A DNA stretch of 64,000 nt from Erpobdella octoculata (lineage: Eukaryota > Annelida > Clitellata > Hirudinida > Erpobdellidae), in contig OZ022238.1 in assembly GCA_963978895.1 (NCBI GenBank), forward strand, positions 34,964,270-35,028,269. The letters are read 5' to 3'. Of the stretch, positions 35,036-45,114 are shown piece by piece (positions within the stretch are counted from its first letter, which is position 1; each line of letters opens with the position of its first letter). The notes under the pieces were generated by a model that ran no database searches, was not told the DNA's origin, and saw only the letters and a program-made list of their open reading frames with translations. The translations under genes and the position numbers were made by a program.

Positions 35036-35585
35036 AAAAATGGCTAACTCAACAGAGGGCACTTAAGAACCGTTTATTCTATGTTATAGTTACAGAATTT
35101 GTTATGATAAAAACGCGACGCTCATATGTAATGCTAGACCAATTTAAGAAAAAGAGCTATTTTTTAAACAGATTTTAGGGAAATAAAATAAAATTATAGA
35201 CAACATTGAACAAAATAAGTAATTGCTGCCGTACTTATGTTGTTTATTATTGTAATACAGAACTTCCCAAATATTTCACTTAATCCATTTAGCCAATAAT
35301 AACATATATATTAACGCTAAGATCACTCTCCGGCGCATTTCCAAAATTATGAAAATTGTACTACTAAAATTTGACCCGAACCCGACATGAACCCGAAAGT
35401 TTTTAATTTTGAAACACGGACCCGAACCCGAAACTGAAAATTTGAAAATCGAAAACCCGAACCCGATTTTTGAAAAGTTGAAAACGCGAAACCGGTTTTT
35501 GAAAAAATGAAAACCCGAACCCGAAAATTAAAATTTCAAGAACCCGAACCCAAAAACTCCAAAAAGTACTACCCGTGAATCCATA

Positions 35586-35847
35586 TCCGTGGCTGTTGTG
35601 CCTCCTTAAAAGTTATATGGCTGTTTGAAATGCATTCTTTATTTTCATTGCTGACAATCTTAGTGCGCTCCCATAACTCATTAAAAGATTTGTCATTTCT
35701 GCAGTCAAGCAAAGTTTTTATTGTAAGTTCGCCGGGTTTTCTTGCTGTGATGACATCTATAGTTTTTGACTGAATGTTGGTGCATATTTTTACTTTGAGC
35801 AGCTTTGTCAGCTTCAGCATCTTCCTATGTGTGCACGTGAAATACAA
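35586..35847 (-). pseudogene. ZMYM1-like hAT transposase remnant, middle part
   Basis: Minus strand: LTKLLKVKICTNIQSKTIDV then ELTIKTLLDCRNDKSFNELWE, matching the region before hATC in ZMYM1-like hAT proteins (internal repeat of LQ..diD, Lr..R.d.F..lw). It is collinear with 30370-30929 once the 30938-35585 insertion is set aside. Confidence 0.7.
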
Positions 35848-35849
35848 CT

Positions 35850-36090
35850 TCAGGAGCTAATCTCAAGACAAATATTGTGAAAATTGTCAATGTCTATGGA
35901 ATTCCTCTTGACAATCTAGTTGGGCAGAGTTATGATAGAGCAATATGCGTGGAAAATTGAAAGGCTCGAAAACCTTTATCCAGAATGATGCACACAAGGT
36001 GAATATGTCTAGTGCAACAGTCACCGTTTCAACTTTGTTGTTTGCTCATCCTCACTGGAGCTAAAGAGAGCCATTGGAGCCATTGATATT
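35850..36090 (+). pseudogene. hAT transposase fragment on the opposite strand
   Basis: Plus strand: LKTNIVKIVNVYGIPLDNLV then GQSYDRA, the conserved G-Q-x-Y-D-G-A motif of ZMYM1-like hAT transposases. It is in opposite orientation to the remnant just left of it, so an inversion or a second copy is required. Stops occur soon after. Confidence 0.6.
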
Positions 36091-36101
36091 ATAGCCTCAT
36101 G

Positions 36102-38294
36102 CAGGGACTTCATTTCAGCAAAACCTTAGGGGGGCAAGATGTTTTAGGGGCCCACTCAGAGGTGTAGATAGGGTCTTCTGCGCCCGGGGACAGAACACAA
36201 AATATATGCCCCTTGCATAACATCTTTTGCTTATTGCTCCAAAAACCTAATGACCGGGCGGGGGGTAGTTGGAGCCAATTTTCCAAAAAAATCGAAACCC
36301 TCGTTTTACTTTTCCTCACAATAAAACCTGGAAAACATGGGGATATCACATACCATAGCATCTGAGTGAGCATAAAAGCATTTCCAGATGTCTGCTGTGT
36401 CTCTGTGAATAAGGTTATCAAAATTTGCTGTAAACGGTAATTTGACGCATATTAGACAAAATGTCAATAACTTTTTGACGTCAACTCGCAGAACCTCCTA
36501 TTGAAAAATAGCCATTACGAGCAAATCGTTTAAACGTTCATCGCCACAGCGAGTTCATATATAAGTTTTAACTCTTTTCGTCTTTTCATGCAGCTAAACG
36601 TGCATTCGTTGTCTACCAAACCGACAGGCAAACTCAAAACAAGATCTGCGGGGCGAATCATATTGCAAAAATGCGTTTGGCATTTTTGCTAAGTGAAAAC
36701 GCATGTCTTCCAAATTAAGAATAAGATTTTTAAGTAAAGAAACGTACTATTTTGCAGTGCTAGATTCAACTTTAACCACGAGAGGGTCGATATCCAAAGT
36801 TGGATTAGGCTTCGCAAGTATGCTTATTCGGTTTGCCGAGAGGAAATCATAAGATTGCGGATTTAAGGAATTCAGGCATGTAATAAGATCAATATTTTGT
36901 GTAAATCGTTCGTTCAACTCAGACAAAATAGATTGATGCATGCATACAAAATCTGTTACCTATCTCGTTCCACTTTGGACTGCTCATAACTTTCTTAACA
37001 CCTCTCCATCTCGACGTGGACCTTTTTCCTTCCTAGTTTCTTTAGCATCTTATCTTTCTTTTAATCTCTATGGACAGGCTACTCGACCAGGCTATAAATA
37101 ACGCTAACTATTCTTATAACCGGGACGGCATTTTTTCTATATACGACCCCTTCCTATAACTACAAAAACTTCTCTTCTAAAATCTTACTAAAAACATCTA
37201 AAAAAAATATCTAGCAGGATAACTATTGGCTTACATGAAAGTCTGGAAGCCCAGTCCCCCTTAAATGATGTCTTTAAATTTTGAAAGTAACGGTCTGAAA
37301 GGTGCCCATACATTAACCATGGGCCCACTTAAGTCAGGAGCTTACATAAAAGCCAGGAAGGACTACTTAACACTCAGGAAAACAGTCAGGAGAGGGTCAG
37401 TAAAAAGTTAGGGAAAAGCCAGTTAAAAGTCAGGAGCTAAAAGTCAAGAAGGACCCACTTGAGTGCCGGGGCCCACTTAGGTGCGGGGAAACCTACTTAA
37501 AAGCCGGAGCCCACTTAAGTGCAGAGGTTAACGTAAGAGCAGAGCCCACTTCAGTGCCGGGGTCCCCTTAAGTACGTGGGACTCACTTCATTGCCGAGGG
37601 CCCCTTTAAGTGCAAGAGGCCCACTTTAGTGCCAAGTGCACCATTAATGCGTGGAACCCACTTCAGTGCCGGGGGCCTACTTTAGTGCCGTGTGTCTCCT
37701 TAAGTGCGTGGGGCCCACTGAAAAGTCCAGGAAAAGCCCCTTAAAAATCATGAAGGGCTCACTTAGGTGCCGGAGGCCCACTTAAGTGCGTGGGGCTCAC
37801 TTCGTTGCCATGGGCCTCCTTAAGTGCGAGGGGCCCACTGTAGTGCCGAGTGCCCCTTTAAGTGCGTGGGACCCACTTCAGTGCGGAGCCCCCTTAGGTA
37901 CTTGGGGCCCATTTAAGTGCAGAGGCTCACGTAAGAGTAAGGCCCACTTCAGTGCCAGGGGTTCCCTTAATTGCGGGGGGCTCACTTTATTGCCAAGAGC
38001 CCCCTTAAGTGCGAGGGGCCCACTTTAGTACCGAGTGCCTCCTTAAGTGCTTGGGGCCGTGGGGTCCACTGAAAAGTCCAGGAAAAGCCACTTAAAAATC
38101 AGAAAGGGCTCACTTAAGTGCCCGGGGCTCACTTAAGCGTGGGGGAAGCACTTAAGGGCGGGTGCCCACTTAAGAGCGTGGGACCGATTTGAGTGACGAG
38201 GCCCACTTAACTGCGTGGGGCCCACTTTAGTGTCGGGGACCACTAAAAAGTCAGGGGGGCGATCGCCCCCCTGCCCCCCTAATTGACGTCCCTG
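36102..38294. mobile_element. hAT-type non-autonomous element with degenerate cacttaagtgc array
   Basis: Ends CAGGGACTTCA (36102) and TGACGTCCCTG (38294) are inverted repeats, each followed inward by an AGGGGGGCA tract. Flanking octamers gcctcatg and gtatcatg match at 6 of 8 positions, consistent with a hAT duplication. 37280-38260 is an imprecise array of palindromic cacttaagtgc units with ggggccc spacers. Reading frames inside have no domain. Confidence 0.75.
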
Positions 38295-38302
38295 GTATCA
38301 TG

Positions 38303-39482
38303 ACTATTGTATCAAAATCTGATGCGCTGAAAACAATATCTACATATATTATTATCAATATGTTTACAATGAGTTCTGAACTTTTACAGAAATTAATGTT
38401 GGCAAGTTCTGGGGGGGGGGGTTTAAATACCTAATTGTCCACTTATTAGTCATTAAATTCTACTCTATTTAGTTGCATAACAGCACTGCTATGTACTGTA
38501 GTTTTTTTAAACTTACATGGTTTTATCATTACCATTAAAATTTAAATAAACAAATGTGAAAATGAAGTTATTAAACTCATTACAAAATATTTAGTCAAGT
38601 CCAATTTCACATGCACTATATTGAAATTTTTTCAATACCGGAAAAATTTCCAGTGGGGAGGGGGAGAGAGTGCTCACCATTTAAGAGGCGACTGGGCCCC
38701 TGGAATCGGAACGTTTTAATGTATTTATTGAATTACCAGAGAATATCCAACTTTCAACAACGCAAACACCTGCTTATGCTGGGCAGATACGTTGGTACAA
38801 TCTATATTTCTATCCGTAAAAAGTGAGAAAGTTTTAATCTGATAAACATGTTAGCTACACTTGATTAACAATGGTACACAATAATAAAACTTTTAATTTA
38901 AATTAATGCATAAAAAGTTACAATTTCAGTTAAAGCAATATTTTGTTATCAACGGAAAATCCAAAAATCAATTCTTGTTGGGATCTAAACAAGTTAAAAC
39001 AAAATTTACTTTAAATTAATTACACATTAAAACTTATTTGAGAATTTTAAAACGCATCTCACATATGTATTTCTAAAAGCCACGCCTGTCGTAGGTGTGA
39101 ATTCACGTTCAAAAAAAAATCAGAAATAAAACTCGTATTAAAACGCCGAAAAAAGTAAACTCACTACAAGATGATTTTTCTATGAGGAAAGTGAAAAACA
39201 CGATGCAGAAATAAATACATTTTGTTGCCATTTTAAAGTTTTAAATAAGAACAGTATGTTCGGGGCTCATAACAACTTCCTTAAAATGAGTTATAAAATT
39301 AGAGCCTTAGAGCAGCTGTGTACCTATATGGACAAAGTGCTGCTTCACACTTGAATGAGCATAGGTGACATGATCTGGTTACAAAATAAACTCATTTGTA
39401 CAACCACAACAATGTAATTATTTAATCCTTTATGAGATTAAAATAAAAAAAACAGTTGTATTTAATCTTTAAAGAAACCATT
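38303..39482. other. Intergenic, AT-rich
   Basis: No gene recognised. A G run lies at 38410. The short frame at 38611-38826 shows no domain. Confidence 0.4.
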
Positions 39483-40168
39483 CACTCACTCACTCACTCA
39501 CTCACTCACTCACTCACTCACTCACTCACTCACTCACTCACTCACTCACTCACTCACTCACTCACTCACTCACTCACTCACTCACTCACTCACTCACTCA
39601 CTCACTCACTCACTCACTCACTCACTCACTCACTCACTCACTCACTCACTCACTCACTCACTCACTCACTCACTCACTCACTCACTCACTCACTCACTCA
39701 CTCACTCACTCACTCACTCACTCACTCACTCACTCACTCACTCACTCACTCACTCACTCACTCACTCACTCACTCACTCACTCACTCACTCACTCACTCA
39801 CTCACTCACTCACTCACTCACTCACTCACTCACTCACTCACTCACTCACTCACTCACTCACTCACTCACTCACTCACTCACTCACTCACTCACTCACTCA
39901 CTCACTCACTCACTCACTCACTCACTCACTCACTCACTCACTCACTCACTCACTCACTCACTCACTCACTCACTCACTCACTCACTCACTCACTCACTCA
40001 CTCACTCACTCACTCACTCACTCACTCACTCACTCACTCACTCACTCACTCACTCACTCACTCACTCACTCACTCACTCACTCACTCACTCACTCACTCA
40101 CTCACTCACTCACTCACTCACTCACTCACTCACTCACTCACTCACTAACTCACTCACTCACTCACTCA
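39483..40168. repeat. (CACT)n tetranucleotide array, about 171 copies
   Basis: 686 bp, nearly perfect, with one aact variant at about 40147. The 230-codon Thr-His-Ser-Leu frame is its translation and is not a gene. Confidence 0.97.
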
Positions 40169-41040
40169 CACGTTGTTAATGGCGATATTTGTATTATTTA
40201 TAGTACTTCTTTTTAGACAGGGCAAAGAGTTCACGAAGAGTTTAACTGGAGTCAGAAGATTTGCACGGATTCGTTGAGGATTTCAGAGTTGTAAAGCTTA
40301 ATTGTATTCCGGACAATGAAAGGTCCCTGCCACGTTTCGTGGATTTCATAAAGTTCATTAAATCAAATAATTCTCAGTTATACGTGGTCACCTCTCTGAC
40401 GTCACAGAAAACGCCCAATTAATAATGTCACGATTGTGCTGAGGTTCGTGCTGCAATTTTTTATGCTGACTCATAAATATTTTAAAGTTTTGTTGCAAAT
40501 TTAATTGAATACAAATTTCATAAAAATCAAATATTTTTTATTATTGATTATTTTTATGTCCTGAAAAAAGTCAAATAGTGCATCAAAATATTTTTTTAAG
40601 CTTTAAAGTTTTAAATCTGAGAGAAGTCGATAAATCTCCGACGGTCTCTTCTTGTACGAGCTCGAAATTATATTTTACGTCACCATCGCAGACAACTCAT
40701 ACATATTCAATAGTCCCATAATGTAGCACTCATGGAAAGAAAATATTCTCATTGGTGCATGGAAAGCGAACGGAAGCTGTCAGGAAAAAGCACTGGAAAA
40801 ACTGATGGAAAGGCGGAGTCAACGGGACGAATCAGGAAGAAGATCGCGTCTTGCAAACGTCACTATTTTTGTTCCTCTCTCAGCTACTAATTTCTCTGCT
40901 GTAATTTCACTTGATAACAAGTTACAGGCCAGGTGATCAGACTAACTACCGACTAACCACAAAACAGAAAGTGGGTAATCGTCTGTAATATTGGACGTAA
41001 TTAGAGCGAATAAATTACTTTTGAGTGGCAGCACTTGGAA
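40169..41040 (+). promoter_or_regulatory. 5' flank and probable 5' UTR of the Distal-less gene
   Basis: No coding sequence is seen. An in-frame stop at 41011-41013 precedes the first ATG (41041). The tract 40640-40920 is less AT-rich than its surroundings and is a candidate promoter/enhancer region by position only; no specific site is claimed. Confidence 0.35.
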
Positions 41041-42168
41041 ATGATGCGCCAAACTGCTTCCGTGGAAGCTACGAGTCAGGATGACGTTCGAAAATACATG
41101 GAGTACCAAGAAGATCAGACTGCTTCTTCCACCAGTCCTTTCCACCATGCAGACAACCACCACAGACTCTACAGACACTATCATCGTCACAACAACAACA
41201 ACAACAACGCTACCAATAACAATCAGTTCAATCCACTCTGCCATCAAACATTTCCTCCTCATGATTTTTCTCACTACCAGGTCTACAATCCCTGCATGTC
41301 ATCGCAGGTTTCATTACAGCTACCCAGAGAACGGCGTAAGTCACATTCTATATGTAATATAATTAACTAATTGTATTTTTAAACTATTAATATGATGAAA
41401 CTAATTAAATTAAAACATAAAAAACTTATTTTTCGTTGATTTTTTTTTAATTTTTCACATATATCTGACAGATTCATTCGAGCAAAGCAAACATCTTCCA
41501 AATCAAAACAATCAACGAGGAGATGATCACGTGATGATTGCGGGAAAGAAAAAAATAAGAAAACCACGAACAATTTATTCGAGTCTTCAACTTCAACAAC
41601 TCAACAGGAGATTTCAGAGGACTCAATATTTGGCTCTGCCAGAACGAGCGGAATTGGCTGCTTCGTTGGGTTTGACGCAAACTCAAGTTAGAAAATTTCG
41701 ACAAAAATAACCATTTCATTCTTTTTTGCAATACTATTTCTTTTTTCTTTTTTATTTTTTATTTGAAATGTAATTAAATTTTTCCAACAGGTCAAAATTT
41801 GGTTTCAAAACCGACGAAGTAAAGTAAAAAAGCTGATAAAACAGCAATGCGGACCGGTTGATAAAATTGAGAAAAAAGACAACTGGATTGAACCGAAAGA
41901 AGATGTTGGAGACACAACAACACCACGTGAACAACTCAAACATACAACTTCTCCACCAGCTATTGAAAGTCCCGAACGACCGTACGAAGATCAGAACAAA
42001 TTTCCTCAAAAACTCTACCAGGTTCCTTCAACTGCACGCAACTACAGTCCATGCGACAACATCTTGTACAAATGTCATCCAACTCACGATTCAACCAACT
42101 GGCCTCCAATTCTTCCGCCTTCCAATGGCGGAGTAAGCATCATCATGCGTGCAGTTACAACCGATTAA
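41041..42168 (+). CDS. Dll: Distal-less (Dlx) homeobox transcription factor, 3 exons, C-terminal tail frameshifted
   Basis: Nuclear DNA-binding developmental regulator. Exons: 41041-41335, 41472-41686, 41791-42168 (phases 1 and 0). The N-terminus is His/Asn-rich (runs of N and H around residues 35-60). The homeodomain spans the exon 2/3 join: [20 protein letters not shown], then [19 protein letters not shown], the intron, then [15 protein letters not shown]. The intron before VKIWFQN is the standard Dlx position, and Gln50 plus the [19 protein letters not shown] helix are Dlx-class. The frame as given stops at 42166. Another frame from about 42120 to 42320 ([20 protein letters not shown], later HWYSSGQLQNH) looks like the real tail. 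The start is fixed by the upstream in-frame stop. Confidence 0.93.
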
Positions 42169-42320
42169 GTGACTTGCACGATGGACATTACATGTACAGC
42201 AACAACAATAACAACAACATCTACACGTCTCATCAAGCAGCCAACAACAACAACCACTGGTACTCATCCGGCCAGCTACAAAATCACGCCACTCTCAGTG
42301 CGCTAAACTCTTGCGTGTAA
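42120..42320 (+). pseudogene. Out-of-frame C-terminal tail of the Distal-less gene
   Basis: A second frame immediately overlapping the end of exon 3 stays open to TAA at 42318. It has the same codon style and Asn/His richness as the rest of the gene, including MYSNNNNNNIYTSHQAANNN and a HWY motif. A one-base insertion or two-base loss near 42110-42133 would join them. A 22-base gtaagc...gcag intron is too short and gives a stop. Confidence 0.6.
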
Positions 42321-42479
42321 ACTTTTTAACTCGTTTTTTGACTGTGTCTTTTAAACGATGTCATTGAAAATTAGTTGCACGCGTCAATGAGGAGATCTTG
42401 CCGCAGTGGCGCCACAGTGTAAGTGAAAGAACAAACACTGATTGTTGGTTAGCTTTGTGCGTGAGTCTGAAGTTACTTA

Positions 42480-42530
42480 TGATGACATTTGCTTGCTTGC
42501 TTGCTTGTCTGTCTGTTTGTCTGTCCGGTT
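42480..42530. repeat. (CTTG/TCTG)n tetranucleotide repeat
   Basis: gcttgcttgcttgcttg passing into tctgtctgtttgtctgtc, in the 3' flank of the homeobox gene. Confidence 0.8.
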
Positions 42531-42867
42531 GAATTTTTATATTAGTTACTGAGTTATTTCATCAAAAATATAAAACTAATTTGTTGGATTTATTTAGCAA
42601 ATCAGATGTTCCAATAAGTAGTAAGAAATTTCCTTTTCCCCATGCCGTGTCCGCCCGTATGTTCTACTTCATGGTTAAATTTATTTCCCCCAATATTACT
42701 CTCTTTATTTTATAATTTTATTGAAAAAATTTAGAGTTTGATTTCAAAACAACAAATAGAAAAATAAATTTAGTCCTTGTTTTTGAATAAATAGTAGTCA
42801 CATCACATGGTCCAAATAACATTTTTTAAAGAGTAAAATGCGTGATTTTACAGGAAGATCGCCGAGT

Positions 42868-43012
42868 TTTTAACTTCGTAATGTTAAGCTAATTTTTTCA
42901 ACTTCGTAATGTTAAGCTAATTTTTTTGCTTTGATTTGTATTTCATTGCATTTAGAATTGCTTGCTTAATTCTAAATGCAATGAAATACAAATCAAAGCA
43001 AAAAAAAATTAG
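42868..43012. repeat. Duplicated 30-mer plus 41-bp perfect hairpin downstream of the Distal-less gene
   Basis: acttcgtaatgttaagctaa occurs twice (from about 42873 and 42900). It is followed by inverted arms, about 42919-42959 and 42968-43010, containing gctttgatttgtatttcatt and its complement, with a loop of about 8 bases. It may be a tiny foldback transposon. Confidence 0.85.
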
Positions 43013-43330
43013 TTTGTTTTTTAGGGGCAGAGAGGAAATGTTTAAGAAATTATTGAATTTTAAAGGAAAATAGTTGAAAGTATTGGAAGAAAACAGAAAA
43101 TGTTTCATTATGTCACACAGAAAAATTTAGTAAAACCAATTTACAACAAATTCTTTAATAAGAATTTGTTGAAACAGAGCCAGAAAACAGAAAACTGTAA
43201 AACAAATCGTTCCAAATCTTCATATTCGTTGTCAAATAAAAAAAAAACTGTTGGAACTTTTTTATCACTTCTTGAACATCGCGAATCATTGGATTTGCAT
43301 AACAGTTAAACGCTTGTGGAGATTTCGCGG

Positions 43331-43648
43331 CAGTGGCGTAGCAAAGGGGGGCAAGAAGGGGCATTTGCCCCCGGGCGCCAGGCTTTGTGGGCGCCGCAAA
43401 GCAAAAAGAAAGACAACAATTCCACCAAAGTTTTGTCATTTTTGAACATGTAAAACATAAAATTAACAAATTGTATTTTTGCACTATTTCCAAAATTTTC
43501 TTGGGGAGGGGCTCACCGAGTTCCGGATATGGCTCGGGCACCTTCGGTTTCCTCGGTTTTGGTCGTCCAATTGAGATGACAGTGGAAGATGGGGGCGCAT
43601 TTTTTATACTTTGCCCCCGGGGCACCAGATACCCTCGATACGCCACTG
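43331..43648. mobile_element. hAT-type MITE, 318 bp
   Basis: Ends CAGTGGCGTAGCAAAGGGG and its imperfect inverse ...GATACGCCACTG. Flanks are tttcgcgg (43323-43330) and tttcgtgg (43649-43656), an 8-bp duplication with one mismatch. C/G-rich subterminal runs (gcccccgggcgcc, tgcccccggggcacc) are also inverted. No coding capacity. Confidence 0.88.
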
Positions 43649-43659
43649 TTTCGTGGTCC

Positions 43660-44634
43660 AATACATTTTACTCAATTTTATTGTCCCATACATTTTACTT
43701 AATTTTTTTGAGCTATGTAATGTAACCAAAATCTTTTTAATTTTTTTACAGAAAGCATAGTTCATTTTCACATCATTTTAGTAACCCAAATTCCAAAGTC
43801 TATGATAAAATTGTATCACCAATGGAAAAACCCGGTAAAGCAGGATATGTCCGGGAAAAATACCATGGAGGAGCTATTTAAAAATTTTGTTTTTGTCGAA
43901 AATTCATACGATAAGTCAATTTTTAACTATAAATAGTGGTGAAGTAGTAATATTGGTTCTTATGTAAAGAAAAAGGAAATGAAGTAAGGTCTTAAGAAGT
44001 GAAAGTTTATTTTTCTCTTCAAAGTGTGGAAACAATAAGTAGCGGTCAATTGATACTTTCTTGTCGCTCTTTGAGGACATTCAATTCTTTGCCTCATTAT
44101 AGAGAAGCAGAACAATGGAGGTGTGTAGCACGAACCGTTTGATATAGTTGATATTGTTGAATACGTCTCAAGCAGATATTATCAAAAAATCTACCTACAG
44201 AAAATAACGTTTAACATTTTTTAAAGTATAATAACATATTTTTTAGAGGATATCATGAATGTTTTTTCATTTAATAAGTAAATTTTTCTTAGATACTATT
44301 GAAGATAAAAGCCTCAACTTATAATGTCAAACATGCAGCAGGGATCACATTCTTAATTCATCTTTAAAAGCAAAAAACAACATGAACAATCATTGAGAAG
44401 TCTAATGTTGTGCCTCCTCCACTGTAAAATTGATTTTAAAATTGCAGTGAAAAATGCTTTCTCTCTCTCTCTCTTCTCAGAATGAGGCCACTGACAGCAA
44501 TTTCTCTGTAATCTTCTGCAATTTTCTGTCATCGAAAATTTTCCAGCACAGAAGAATGAAGGCTGAAATGCGACCACGTTTAATGACACGCGTCGTAATT
44601 ACGGCTTGCGAGGCTCCGTGCAGACGTGCAGCGA
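43660..44634. other. Intergenic, no gene seen
   Basis: AT-rich. A short (CT)n lies at 44458-44475. Frames at 44353-44589 are chance ORFs. Confidence 0.4.
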
Positions 44635-45114
44635 ATGTGATGCACGATAACATTCTCAAGTTGAATGTGATGCATGATAACATTCTCAAGTTGAATGTGA
44701 TGCATGATAACATTCTCAAGTTGAATGTGATGCATGATGACATTCTCAAGTTGAATGTGATGCATGATAACATTCTCAAGTTGAATGTGATGCATGATAA
44801 CATTCTCAAGTTGAATGTGATGCATGATGACATTCTCAAGTTGAATGTGATGCATGATAACATTCTCAAGTTGAATGTGATGCATGATAACATTCTCAAG
44901 TTGAATGTGATGCATGATAACATTCTCAAGTTGAATGTGATGCATGATAACATTCTCAAGTTGAATGTGATGCATGATAACATTCTCAAGTTGAATGTGA
45001 TGCATGATAACATTCTCAAGTTGAATGTGATGCATGATAACATTTTCAAGTTGAATGTGATGCATGATAACATTCTCAAGTTGAATGTGATGCATGATAA
45101 CATTCTCAAGTTGA
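44635..45114. repeat. 30-bp minisatellite, 16 copies
   Basis: Unit gaatgtgatgcatgataaca plus ttctcaagtt, two per 60 bases with no length variation. Variants are cacgataac in the first copy, catgatgac near 44728 and 44828, and ttttcaag near 45042. Because 30 is divisible by 3 and the unit lacks stops in several frames, three long ORFs (one plus, two minus) arise, with a ten-residue repeat such as NVMHDNILKL. No coding evidence exists outside the array. Confidence 0.95.

Larger units (their letters stand above)
31316..35055 (+). mobile_element. Ty1/copia-type LTR retrotransposon, decayed and internally deleted
   Basis: A left LTR end (to about 31430) and a right LTR (from 34367) share ataaaatgttttatt, agtttattttgagtaaaata and aatcattattatccgcctat. 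Gag, protease, integrase, then reverse transcriptase order is diagnostic of copia. The tail of reverse transcriptase and the start of RNase H are deleted. After the right LTR the match continues into the gag start (atggctaactcaacag at about 35039), so the start of another internal region follows before the homology stops. Confidence 0.85.
30938..35585. mobile_element. hAT-type element with 8-bp target-site duplication, carrying a copia element inside
   Basis: Ends TAGGGATGTCACGGGTA (30938) and TACCCGTGAATCCATA (35585) are imperfect inverted repeats. Flanks carry a perfect 8-bp duplication tccgtggc (30930-30937 and 35586-35593), the hAT hallmark. Subterminal arrays of aaacccgaacccgaa occupy 30955-31170 and 35370-35575. 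No transposase is seen; the interior is filled by the Ty1/copia element and AT-rich DNA. Confidence 0.85.

Noticed and set aside
39456..40148. 230-codon Thr-His-Ser-Leu ORF
   Set aside because: Pure translation of the CACT array.
42130..42160. Short intron joining the two Distal-less tail frames
   Set aside because: The only gt...ag pair is 22 bases, too short for a spliceosomal intron, and leads to a stop.
44635..45114. CRISPR-like array
   Set aside because: Units are contiguous 30-mers with no unique spacers.
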